Assembly: GCA_003731675.1 (NCBI GenBank)
Contig: RCNQ01000156.1
Coordinates: forward strand, 1 to 12,951
Source: Bacteroidetes/Chlorobi group bacterium ChocPot_Mid
Lineage (GTDB): Bacteria > Bacteroidota > Ignavibacteria > Kapaibacteriales > UBA2268
DNA length: 12,951 nt
Reading direction: 5' to 3'
The position numbers and the translations under genes are program-made. The first letter of the stretch is position 1, and each line of letters begins with the position of its first letter. A model generated the notes under the pieces. That model did not search any database and was not told the origin of the DNA. It saw only the letters and a program-made list of their open reading frames with translations. This document shows positions 1 to 6,443 of this stretch, piece by piece.

Positions 1-704
1 TCAAAAGGTGATTCGTCAATAGCAAGGTCATAGTATTCTATTGCTTTACTGAATTGACCGGTATTTTGATAGCATATCCCCATTTCTATGTAGCAATCTT
101 TTCGGAAACTTTCGTTTTCGCTCAGATATTGAAAAATCTCGATAGCAGATATATATTTTTTATTAGCTGTCAAAATTACCCCTTTGTGGAACATAGTCTC
201 TTCGTTAGTCGGGTCGTATCTCAAAGCTTCATTGATTATCAAAAGGGATTCCTTGTAATTGCCCCTGTTTTCCAAAGCAATAGCTTTGTTAGTCAATGTT
301 TCACTGTCATTAGGATTTAATGACAAGGATTTATCAAAACAATCAATAGCTTTTTTGTAATTGCTTAAATTGTTCAGAACAATACCGAGCTTTTGCCATG
401 CATCTGAAGAGTAAGGAGCTAATTCAGTCCATAATTCACAAAATTCCTCTGCCTGCTTGTATTTATGATTTTCAAGACAGTAAAAAACAATGTCTTCGAC
501 AGTATCCAAACCAGGTAAATCATAATCAATATCGGATTGGTCATGAGATAATTCATGGTCATTATAACTTCCTGAATCTATGGTATTATTTTTTCCTTCA
601 TTATATCGCTTCTTTCTCAAAGCTTTGCTATAGTGAAGTATTCTTTCTTCCATATCATCATTTCTAAAGTTATCAGATGCATCGTCGTAATCTGTAAAAC
701 TCAT
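1..704 (-). CDS. TPR-repeat protein, N-terminal part (runs off left edge)
   Basis: The reading frame opens at ATG 704 and stays open for 234 codons to the window edge, so the C-terminus is missing. Residues 1-65 are polar and acidic, rich in Asp, Asn and Ser, with no signal peptide or membrane segment, so the protein is probably cytoplasmic. From about residue 67 come 34-residue helical repeats with the TPR pattern (W/L-x-x-L-G ... Y-x-x-A-I-x-x-F ... P): roughly 67-100, 101-134, 135-168, 169-202 and a fifth from 203. Repeat two (DAWQKLGIVL ... YKKAIDCFDKSLSLNP) is the clearest. TPR proteins are protein-interaction scaffolds, and no enzymatic domain is visible, so the partner is unknown. No Shine-Dalgarno precedes the start. 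A Bacteroidota-like -7 box (TAATTTTG, minus strand 735-728) lies 23 nt upstream but lacks a well-spaced TTTG. Identification as TPR is firm; the function is not known. Confidence 0.85.
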   Translation of the reverse strand, partial: MSFTDYDDASDNFRNDDMEERILHYSKALRKKRYNEGKNNTIDSGSYNDHELSHDQSDIDYDLPGLDTVEDIVFYCLENHKYKQAEEFCELWTELAPYSSDAWQKLGIVLNNLSNYKKAIDCFDKSLSLNPNDSETLTNKAIALENRGNYKESLLIINEALRYDPTNEETMFHKGVILTANKKYISAIEIFQYLSENESFRKDCYIEMGICYQNTGQFSKAIEYYDLAIDESPF

Positions 705-884
705 AATCTATTTTTATAAATTATTTTCAAAATTATGCAATAATAATATTCAAAACTTAAAATACAAAGACATAATTATCCACAAAATGTTTTATTTTAT
801 GAATAACACATCTTAAATTAATTTATTAATTGTTACGACAGTATAAAAATATTTATTAAAACAAGTCTGCTTTTGCCTGAAGCA

Positions 885-1307
885 TCAAATATTTACTATT
901 TCGCATTCTGCAAAGAAAAATCCAATCTCACGAATGCCATTTTCAGCAGAATCAGAACCATGGACAGCATTAAATGACTTTGATTCTCCATATAACTTTC
1001 TTACAGTACCTTCAGCGGCTTCTTTTGGGTCTGTCGAACCAATAAGCTTCCTGTAATCTTCGATTGCATTTTCCTTTTCGAGAGCAATTGCAACAACTTT
1101 TCCTGAGCACATATAATCAACCAATTCACCATAAAACGGTCTTTCTTTATGAACTTCATAAAATGCAGATGCCTGTGCAACTGAGAGTTTAGTCATTCTC
1201 ATTGCCAAAATGCTGAACCCTGCTTTTGTTATCATTGCTATGATTTCACCAATTACATTTTTTTTAACTGCATCAGGTTTTATAATTGCTAAAGTTCTTT
1301 CTTTCAT
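885..1307 (-). CDS. ndk: Nucleoside diphosphate kinase
   Basis: This 140-residue protein is full length for the bacterial family. It transfers the gamma-phosphate from ATP to NDPs through a phospho-histidine intermediate, balancing cytoplasmic NTP and dNTP pools. The active-site signature NAVHGSDS is present with catalytic His116. Other expected active-site residues are K10 (in IIKPDAV), Y50, F58 (ERPFYGE), R86, T92, R103 and N113. The start at 1307 is supported by an AAGG Shine-Dalgarno about 8 nt upstream and by the family's usual N-terminus (ERTLAIIKPDAV). The gene lies 98 nt downstream of sucD on the same strand. In other bacteria NDK is often encoded near, or physically associated with, succinyl-CoA synthetase, whose nucleotide product it can interconvert; that link here is inference. 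The hairpin between the two genes suggests that transcription of ndk is at least partly separate. Confidence 0.97.
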   Translation of the reverse strand: MKERTLAIIKPDAVKKNVIGEIIAMITKAGFSILAMRMTKLSVAQASAFYEVHKERPFYGELVDYMCSGKVVAIALEKENAIEDYRKLIGSTDPKEAAEGTVRKLYGESKSFNAVHGSDSAENGIREIGFFFAECEIVNI

Positions 1308-1344
1308 TTTTTTTCCTTAATGATTATTAATAATTAAAATAAAC

Positions 1345-1374
1345 ATGGTTGTCAACTGCAAAGTTAACAACCAT
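1345..1374 (-). terminator. Hairpin between sucD and ndk, possible sucD terminator
   Basis: An inverted repeat pairs ATGGTTGT with ACAACCAT (8 bp). After one C/A mismatch it continues with AAC/GTT around the 6-nt loop TGCAAA. On the minus strand it lies 31 nt after the sucD stop and is followed by a U-rich but interrupted tract (GTTTATTTTAATTATT). This fits a weak or partial terminator, or an attenuator that sets ndk expression relative to sucD. The right side also contains TTGACA with a TATTAA 17 nt further on, so part of the repeat could instead be a promoter element for ndk. Confidence 0.4.
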
Positions 1375-1405
1375 TATCATATTTTCCATAAACTTAGACT
1401 AAATA

Positions 1406-2383
1406 TTAACTATTTTTCTTAGTAGTAGTCTTTTTAGTTGCTTTCTTTTTTACTTCAGTTTTCTCAGTCTTTCCTTTACCTTTAAAACTTTTAATTGCTT
1501 CAAGCATAGTGCTTCCCATAAACGCAGGTGATTCAGCAACAAAAATTCCTGCTTCCTTCAAAGCTTTAAATTTTTCTTCAGCAGTACCTTTTCCACCGGC
1601 TATGATTGCACCGGCATGCCCCATTCTTCTACCCGGAGGTGCAGTTCTTCCTGCAATAAATCCTGCAACTGGCTTTTTTACATACTTTTTAATATAATCA
1701 GCGGCTGTCTCTTCAGCATTGCCACCAATTTCACCAATCATCAGAATGGCTTCTGTGTCCGGGTCTTCATTGAACAATTTTATTGCATCAATGAATTGAG
1801 TGCCAATTATTGGGTCGCCACCAATACCCAAGCAGGTTGATTGTCCCAAATTTAAATCGGATAATTGCTTAACTGCTTCATAAGTTAAAGTGCCACTCCT
1901 TGAGACTAAACCAACTTTACCGGGCTTATGGATAAATCCAGGCATTATACCGATTTTTGCTTCACCCGGAGTAATAACTCCAGGACAATTAGGACCTACA
2001 AGTCTGCTGTTAGAGTCATTCAAAGCGGCTTTTACCTTGACCATATCTCTTGTCGGTACACCTTCTGTAATACAAACAATTAACTCAATTCCAGCATCAA
2101 TTGCTTCCATTATCGCATCAGCTGCAAATGGAGGTGGAACAAAAATCACAGTTGCATTAGCTTTAGTTTTTTCTACCGCTTCCTTGACAGTATTGAAAAC
2201 TGGAACAGACTTTTTGAATTTAATTTCACCCTTTCCTGAATATTCAGTCCCACCTTTTCCAGGAGTAACTCCACCGACAACTTTTGTACCGTATTCAATC
2301 ATTTGTGACGTATGAAATGTCCCCTCTGAACCGGTTAGACCCTGAACAAGTAACCTTGTCTTTTTATTTACTAAGATACTCAT
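1406..2383 (-). CDS. sucD: Succinyl-CoA synthetase alpha subunit with Lys-rich tail
   Basis: The alpha subunit of succinate-CoA ligase catalyses the substrate-level phosphorylation step of the TCA cycle (succinyl-CoA + NDP + Pi to succinate + NTP) as a heteromer with SucC. The N-terminal CoA-binding Rossmann domain (about residues 5-100) has the GLTGSEGTFH motif. The ligase domain has GPNCPG (130-135), SRSGTLTYE (161-169), GGDP (188-191), GEIGG (217-221) and the phospho-His loop GHAGAI with His256. The core ends near residue 300, the normal family length. Residues 301-325 are an added tail of Lys, Thr and Gly (KGKGKTEKTE, then VKKKATKKTTTKKNS), absent from the textbook E. coli enzyme. The start at 2383 has AAGG about 9 nt upstream. 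sucC is not adjacent, so the beta subunit must be encoded elsewhere. The family call is certain; the role of the tail is unknown. Confidence 0.97.
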   Translation of the reverse strand: MSILVNKKTRLLVQGLTGSEGTFHTSQMIEYGTKVVGGVTPGKGGTEYSGKGEIKFKKSVPVFNTVKEAVEKTKANATVIFVPPPFAADAIMEAIDAGIELIVCITEGVPTRDMVKVKAALNDSNSRLVGPNCPGVITPGEAKIGIMPGFIHKPGKVGLVSRSGTLTYEAVKQLSDLNLGQSTCLGIGGDPIIGTQFIDAIKLFNEDPDTEAILMIGEIGGNAEETAADYIKKYVKKPVAGFIAGRTAPPGRRMGHAGAIIAGGKGTAEEKFKALKEAGIFVAESPAFMGSTMLEAIKSFKGKGKTEKTEVKKKATKKTTTKKNS

Positions 2384-2540
2384 AATTTTAAACCTTAAAA
2401 ATTTAATTTATAACTTTATATTTTTTTCGAAAAAAAGAATTTTAACAAATTAATAAAAAAAATTCTAAAAATTTATATAATTATTTTTTTTTGATTTCTC
2501 GTGTGTGTATGGAATAATAACAAATGGAAAAATTTATAAA

Positions 2541-2581
2541 ATTTTAGTATATATTAAAATTTTATTTTATATTACTAAAAT
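2541..2581. repeat. AT-rich inverted repeat in divergent intergenic region
   Basis: ATTTTAGTA (2541-2549) is matched by its reverse complement TACTAAAAT (2573-2581) across 23 nt of A and T. The 231-nt gap between sucD and the DtxR-family gene is extremely AT-rich, so a 9-bp match can arise by chance. It could nevertheless be a regulator site or bent DNA serving both divergent genes. No convincing promoter for sucD was found in this gap. Confidence 0.25.
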
Positions 2582-2582
2582 A

Positions 2583-2617
2583 TTTGATTAACTTGCAAGT
2601 TATTATAAATAAGTTTG
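2583..2617 (+). promoter_or_regulatory. Candidate Bacteroidota-type promoter of the DtxR-family gene
   Basis: TTTG (2583-2586) is followed after 23 nt by TAAGTTTG (2610-2617), a perfect TAnnTTTG -7 box. The spacing is at the long end of what is described for Bacteroidota (-33 TTTG / -7 TAnnTTTG). Transcription would start around 2622-2626, giving a leader of about 15 nt before ATG 2639. That argues against the in-frame TTG at 2615 as start codon, because it lies inside the -7 box. Confidence 0.45.
2589..2602. promoter_or_regulatory. Perfect 14-bp palindrome, candidate repressor operator
   Basis: TAACTTGCAAGTTA is a perfect palindrome located between the -33 and -7 boxes of the putative promoter, 36 bp before the start codon of a DtxR/MntR-family gene. 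Dimeric repressors of this family bind dyad-symmetric sites over promoters, and many autoregulate. The position is right for that; the sequence does not match the DtxR or MntR consensus sites I know. A C/G-containing palindrome stands out in this almost purely A/T gap. Confidence 0.45.
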
Positions 2618-2638
2618 TTTAAAAAATTAGTTGAGAAT

Positions 2639-3292
2639 ATGTTAAGTCAATCTGTTCAGGATTATATTAAGACGATTTATAAGTTACAAGAAGATGGATT
2701 AGTTTCCACAACCGATATTGCAAAAGAGTTAAATGTTTCAGGTGCATCTGTTACTGGGATGATAAAACGCCTGGCTGAAATGAAACTTGTTCATTATAGT
2801 TCATACAAAGGAGTTAAGCTTACCGATGCAGGAGAAAAAATTGCTCTTGAAATCATCAGGCATCATCGTTTACTGGAATTATACTTGAAAGAAGAGCTTG
2901 GTTTTTCACTGGATAAAGTTCATGATGAAGCATGCAAACTGGAGCATTTCATATCCGAAGAATTTGCTGAAAAAATTACTGATATTCTTGGTGACCCAAA
3001 ATTTGACCCTCATGGTCATCCTATACCGACCAAAGATGGTAAGTTGCCAAATTACAAAGAGTGTATTTTAACTGAAGTTAAAGAAAGTTCTCAGGCAATG
3101 ATAAGACGGCTTGGGGATTCCGACCCAAAACTTTTGGAATATCTCGAAAAATCAGGTTTGATTCCCGGAGTAAATTTAACCATCAAAGAAATAGCACCAT
3201 TTAATGGTCCTATTACAATTGAAATTAACGGTAAAGATAAAATCATTGGGCATGAAGTAGCAAGCAACATTTTTGTCGAAATCAAAGAATAA
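2639..3292 (+). CDS. DtxR/MntR-family metal-dependent transcriptional repressor
   Basis: This 217-residue protein has the three-domain DtxR layout. A winged helix-turn-helix (about 1-62) contains STTDIAKELNVSGASVTGMI. A metal-binding dimerization domain (about 63-140) follows, and a C-terminal SH3-like/FeoA-type domain (about 143-217) includes LIPG and the final VASNIFVEI. Aligned with DtxR, the ligands are H76, E80 and H95 (ancillary site) and C99, E102 and H103 (primary site, within VHDEACKLEHF). The position of DtxR Met10 is Asp8 (VQDYI), as in manganese-sensing MntR. It therefore senses Fe(II) or Mn(II), but which one cannot be read from sequence. ATG 2639 was preferred over the upstream TTG 2615 because SQSVQDYIKTIY is the normal family N-terminus and the TTG overlaps the promoter. 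The gene is divergent from sucD. No transporter target is in the window. Confidence 0.92.
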   Translation: MLSQSVQDYIKTIYKLQEDGLVSTTDIAKELNVSGASVTGMIKRLAEMKLVHYSSYKGVKLTDAGEKIALEIIRHHRLLELYLKEELGFSLDKVHDEACKLEHFISEEFAEKITDILGDPKFDPHGHPIPTKDGKLPNYKECILTEVKESSQAMIRRLGDSDPKLLEYLEKSGLIPGVNLTIKEIAPFNGPITIEINGKDKIIGHEVASNIFVEIKE

Positions 3293-3318
3293 TATTAATC
3301 TTTCGTCTTTATCACAAA

Positions 3319-3391
3319 GCCAACATAGCTCAGGTGGTAGAGCAATTCACTCGTAATGAATAGGTCGGCAGTTCAAGTCTGCCTGTTGGCT
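3319..3391 (+). tRNA. trnT: tRNA-Thr (anticodon CGU)
   Basis: The 73-nt cloverleaf folds completely. The acceptor stem is GCCAACA/TGTTGGC (7 bp) and the D stem is GCTC/GAGC around AGGTGGTA. The anticodon stem is ATTCA/TGAAT with loop CTCGTAA, so the anticodon is CGT, reading ACG (Thr). The variable loop is 5 nt. The T stem is GGCAG/CTGCC with loop TTCAAGT, and the discriminator base is T. The 3' CCA is not encoded (the DNA reads CGG), so it must be added by the CCA-adding enzyme. It sits alone between the DtxR-family gene and clpC. Confidence 0.97.
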
Positions 3392-3397
3392 CGGCTT

Positions 3398-3421
3398 TAG
3401 AAAATAGAAGATAGAAAATAG
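3398..3421 (+). repeat. Short tandem direct repeat after the tRNA
   Basis: Two copies of TAGAAAATAG (3398-3407 and 3412-3421) are separated by AAGA, a 14-nt period starting 7 nt after the tRNA. The motif then degenerates (GAGAAAG). It is purine-rich and too short to identify; no integrase or other mobility gene is nearby. The rest of the gap to clpC is AT-rich and holds the hairpin listed separately. Confidence 0.5.
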
Positions 3422-3530
3422 GAGAAAGTCATTACAGCTAAAAAATCTTAAAACTTGGAAAATCCTTAAATTTACTAAACTCACAAAACTTATTAAACCA
3501 CAGAAATTTGGCACGAAATTTAATAAAAAA

Positions 3531-3569
3531 TAATTTAAATGTAGTGAAATCGTCTCTGCATTTGAATTA
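3531..3569 (+). promoter_or_regulatory. 14-bp hairpin in the clpC upstream region
   Basis: The arm 3531-3544 (TAATTTAAATGTAG) pairs with 3556-3569 (CTGCATTTGAATTA) over 14 bp including two G-U wobbles, around the 11-nt loop TGAAATCGTCT. It ends 42 nt before the clpC ATG, so it may be a 5' leader structure. It does not match CIRCE, and no CtsR-like heptad repeat was seen. Read on the minus strand it is followed by TTATTTTTTATT and would resemble a terminator, but no minus-strand gene ends here. Confidence 0.35.
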
Positions 3570-3611
3570 AAAATTATTCATGACAAAATGTTAAATTAAA
3601 TAGATAAAAAT

Positions 3612-6224
3612 ATGGAAGGCGATTTTTCAAATAGAGTTAACGAAGTAATAAGACTAAGCCGAGAAGAAGCTCTCAGATTAGGGCATGATTATATTGGTAC
3701 TGAACATATTTTACTTGGTATTATCCGTGAGGGTGAAGGTATTGCAGTAAAAGCACTTAGAAATCTTGGCGTAGATTTATATAAATTGAAAAAGAGTATT
3801 GAAGATACAGTTACTACTTCTGCAAATCCAATGACAATGGGTAACATTCCTTTGACAAAGCAAGCAGAAAAAGTTTTAAAAATCACATATCTGGAAGCGA
3901 AACTATACAAATCAGCACTGATTGGTACCGAACATTTACTTCTTTCGCTTCTTAGAGATGAAGAGAACATAGCCGCACAAATTTTGTCTCAGTTCTCTGT
4001 CAGATACGAAAATGTCAGAAGAGAAATTGATAATATCATTAGCGGTAAACCAAGTTCCTCACCCAAAAAAGGATTTCCTCCTTTTTCAGCAAAAGCTGGT
4101 CAAAAAGAACAGCCCAAAACTCCGGTTTTAGATAATTTTGGCAGAGATTTGACTCGCTTGGCAGTTGAAAATAAATTAGACCCCGTTGTCGGTAGAATGA
4201 ATGAAATTGAGAGAGTCATACAAGTGCTTTCCCGAAGGAAGAAAAATAATCCTGTTCTCATTGGTGAACCGGGTGTTGGTAAAACAGCTATTGTAGAAGG
4301 ACTCGCTCTGAGAATTGTTAGTCGGAACGTACCCAGAGTATTGTTTGACAAAAGAATTGTTACTTTAGATTTGGCTTCACTTGTAGCAGGGACAAAATAC
4401 AGAGGTCAATTTGAAGAAAGAATGAAAGCAATAATGAATGAACTCGAAAAGACCAATGAAGTAATCCTTTTTATTGATGAGTTGCATACTATTGTTGGAG
4501 CAGGTGGAGCGTCTGGTTCGTTAGATGCATCAAATATATTCAAACCTGCCCTTTCTCGTGGAGAACTTCAGTGCATTGGTGCTACCACTCTTGACGAATA
4601 CAGACAGTATGTAGAAAAAGACGGTGCACTCGACAGAAGATTCCAAAAAGTAATAGTCGAACCGCCAACGGCAGATGAAACTAAAACAATCTTGAACTGT
4701 CTTAAAGAACGATATGAGACACATCATAATGTGAGATACTCTGAAGAAGCAATTAATACCTGCGTCAGATTATCAGAACGTTATATCACCGACAGAAATT
4801 TCCCTGATAAAGCAATTGATGTGATGGACGAGGCAGGAGCAAGAAAAAGATTATCAAACATTGAAGTCCCAAGAGAAATAATTGAACTTGAAGAACAAAT
4901 CGAAGCTTTGAAGGAAGAAAAAAATAAAGTAGTCAAAAGGCAGAACTTCGAAGAAGCCGCCCGTTTGAGAGACCTCGAAAAGAAGTTATTGAGTGACCTC
5001 AGCAATTTAAAAAAGGATTGGGAATTAAAATCAGCAAAAACATTCGTACCTGTTTCTGAAGATGATATTTCCGATGTTGTTGCAATGATGACAGGCATTC
5101 CTGTTAATAAAATTGCAGAAAGTGAATCAGAAAAACTTATTAACTTGCCCGAAGAACTTAAAAAACAAGTTGTGGGACAAGACGAAGCTATCGAACATCT
5201 TGTTAAAGCTATAAGAAGAGCCAGAGCAGGATTGAAAGACCCGAAACGTCCGATTGGCTCCTTCATGTTTTTAGGTCCTACTGGTGTTGGTAAAACTGAA
5301 TTAGCAAAAGCTTTGGCTCGTGTTATGTTCAATACCGAAGATGCATTGATACGTATTGATATGAGTGAATATATGGAGAAATTCTCAGTATCAAGATTTG
5401 TCGGAGCTCCTCCGGGGTATGTAGGTTACGAAGAAGGTGGACAGCTTACTGAAAAAGTAAGGAGAAAACCATACAGCATCATTTTGCTCGATGAAATCGA
5501 AAAAGCACATCCTGATGTATTCAATATTTTGCTTCAGGTTTTTGACGACGGTATTTTGACTGATGGTATTGGAAGAAAAGTTGACTTCAAAAATACAATC
5601 ATTATTATGACCTCGAATGTCGGAACAAGAGATATTAAACTTGGCGGTAAAATCGGTTTTTCCGAACAATCAGCAAAAGATGAATACCAACAAGTTAAAG
5701 ATACAATCGAAGATTCTATCAGAAGACTATTCAATCCTGAATTTATCAACAGAATTGACGATTTCATTATATTTGGAAAATTGACTAAAGAAAATATATA
5801 TCAAATTATTGATATTCATACTGCAGATATATCCAAACGGCTTAAGGTAAATGAAATGACATTTGAACTCACATCAGAAGCAAAAGATTTCCTTGTTGAA
5901 AAAGGTTTTGATGAAAAGTTTGGAGCCAGACCCTTGCGTAGAGCAATTCAAAAATACATCGAAGATGACCTCGCTGATGAAATTTTAAAAGGCAGGTTGA
6001 AATCCGGAACAAAAGTTCTTGCAAGTTTGGACGCTTCGAACCAGAAATTATCTTTTGAATTCATTGCAGAAACAAAGGAAGAGAATTCTGAACTGATTAA
6101 AGATGAAGTCCCAGAGAACTTTTTAGATATTAAGGAAGATTCCAAAGTAATGGAAAATCCATCAGAGGTAGCACATCTTGAAGAAATTGAAGGAAGCGGA
6201 AAGTACAAACAAGATTTGAATTGA
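3612..6224 (+). CDS. clpC: ClpC, Hsp100 AAA+ unfoldase of the Clp protease
   Basis: The 870-residue class I Clp ATPase unfolds proteins and feeds them to ClpP in the cytoplasm. The N-domain has two Clp_N repeats (about 4-70 and 80-140, with GTEHILLGI and GTEHLLLSL). The first AAA+ module has Walker A GEPGVGKT (218-225) and Walker B ILFIDE (285-290). The UVR/M-domain around 430-467 (KRQNFEEAARLRDLEKKL) separates ClpC from ClpA and ClpB. The second module has Walker A GPTGVGKT (555-562), Walker B ILLDE (624-628) and the ClpP-docking loop IGF (681-683). Both ATPase sites look intact. The C-terminal stretch of about 45 residues is acidic and slightly longer than in standard ClpC. No Shine-Dalgarno precedes ATG 3612, but the family N-terminus fits. 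Neither clpP nor an mcsA/mcsB/ctsR cluster is present. htrA follows on the same strand after 219 nt. Confidence 0.97.
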   Translation: MEGDFSNRVNEVIRLSREEALRLGHDYIGTEHILLGIIREGEGIAVKALRNLGVDLYKLKKSIEDTVTTSANPMTMGNIPLTKQAEKVLKITYLEAKLYKSALIGTEHLLLSLLRDEENIAAQILSQFSVRYENVRREIDNIISGKPSSSPKKGFPPFSAKAGQKEQPKTPVLDNFGRDLTRLAVENKLDPVVGRMNEIERVIQVLSRRKKNNPVLIGEPGVGKTAIVEGLALRIVSRNVPRVLFDKRIVTLDLASLVAGTKYRGQFEERMKAIMNELEKTNEVILFIDELHTIVGAGGASGSLDASNIFKPALSRGELQCIGATTLDEYRQYVEKDGALDRRFQKVIVEPPTADETKTILNCLKERYETHHNVRYSEEAINTCVRLSERYITDRNFPDKAIDVMDEAGARKRLSNIEVPREIIELEEQIEALKEEKNKVVKRQNFEEAARLRDLEKKLLSDLSNLKKDWELKSAKTFVPVSEDDISDVVAMMTGIPVNKIAESESEKLINLPEELKKQVVGQDEAIEHLVKAIRRARAGLKDPKRPIGSFMFLGPTGVGKTELAKALARVMFNTEDALIRIDMSEYMEKFSVSRFVGAPPGYVGYEEGGQLTEKVRRKPYSIILLDEIEKAHPDVFNILLQVFDDGILTDGIGRKVDFKNTIIIMTSNVGTRDIKLGGKIGFSEQSAKDEYQQVKDTIEDSIRRLFNPEFINRIDDFIIFGKLTKENIYQIIDIHTADISKRLKVNEMTFELTSEAKDFLVEKGFDEKFGARPLRRAIQKYIEDDLADEILKGRLKSGTKVLASLDASNQKLSFEFIAETKEENSELIKDEVPENFLDIKEDSKVMENPSEVAHLEEIEGSGKYKQDLN

Positions 6225-6245
6225 TACCTGTTTGAGAATTAATCA

Positions 6246-6335
6246 AATTATTTTATAATTAATTTTTTACAGCGAATTAATATATTTTTGTTGTGATATT
6301 ATCATTTATTTTTCAATCAATTTGATAATTTTTTT
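6246..6335 (+). terminator. Possible clpC terminator region
   Basis: Two weak hairpins with T tracts follow clpC. The first is AATTAT/ATAATT with a 3-nt loop (6246-6260), followed by AATTTTTT. The second pairs ATTATCA (6298-6304) with TGATAAT (6323-6329) across an 18-nt loop, with seven T's at 6329-6335. Both stems are almost all A-T, so neither is convincing alone. A perfect -7-like box, TATTTTTG (6283-6290), lies between them but has no TTTG at a suitable distance. Confidence 0.35.
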
Positions 6336-6380
6336 GCAACAAACAAAGTGTTTTTTCGTTATATAGTGAGCAAATTAACA

Positions 6381-6427
6381 AGAACAGGGAAAGGTTTCCC
6401 CTGCTCTCAAAACTAATTAAAAACCTT
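6381..6427 (+). promoter_or_regulatory. Candidate H-type pseudoknot in the htrA 5' leader
   Basis: Stem 1 pairs AGAACAGGG (6381-6389) with CCCTGCTCT (6399-6407): eight pairs and one A/C mismatch. Its 9-nt loop contains AAGGTTT (6391-6397), exactly complementary to AAACCTT (6421-6427), which gives a 7-bp stem 2. The connecting loops are 1 nt (6390), 1 nt (6398) and 13 nt of A-rich sequence (6408-6420), which is classic H-type geometry. Stem 2 ends 3 nt before the GGAG ribosome-binding site (6431-6434), so folding could affect ribosome access. No T tract follows, so it is not an intrinsic terminator. Confidence 0.45.
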
Positions 6428-6443
6428 AACGGAGATTAAAAAA

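Noticed and set aside
1890..2315. 141-codon open frame on the plus strand inside sucD
   Set aside because: It is antisense to a firmly identified gene; its Pro/Thr-rich translation has no recognisable domain and looks like a codon-bias shadow.
2615..2638. TTG start eight codons upstream for the DtxR-family protein
   Set aside because: The TTG lies in the candidate -7 box, adds residues atypical of the family, and ATG 2639 gives the conserved N-terminus.
3508..3524. Sigma-54-like element TTGGCACGA upstream of clpC
   Set aside because: The -24 half is a perfect match, but the essential GC of the -12 half is AA at the correct spacing, so a functional sigma-54 promoter is unlikely.
4781..5332. 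183-codon open frame antisense to clpC
   Set aside because: Serine/leucine-rich translation typical of the opposite strand of a conserved gene; no start signal or family resemblance.
6283..6290. Perfect -7 box TATTTTTG upstream of htrA
   Set aside because: No TTTG or TTG at 17-23 nt upstream, and a possible terminator lies directly downstream.
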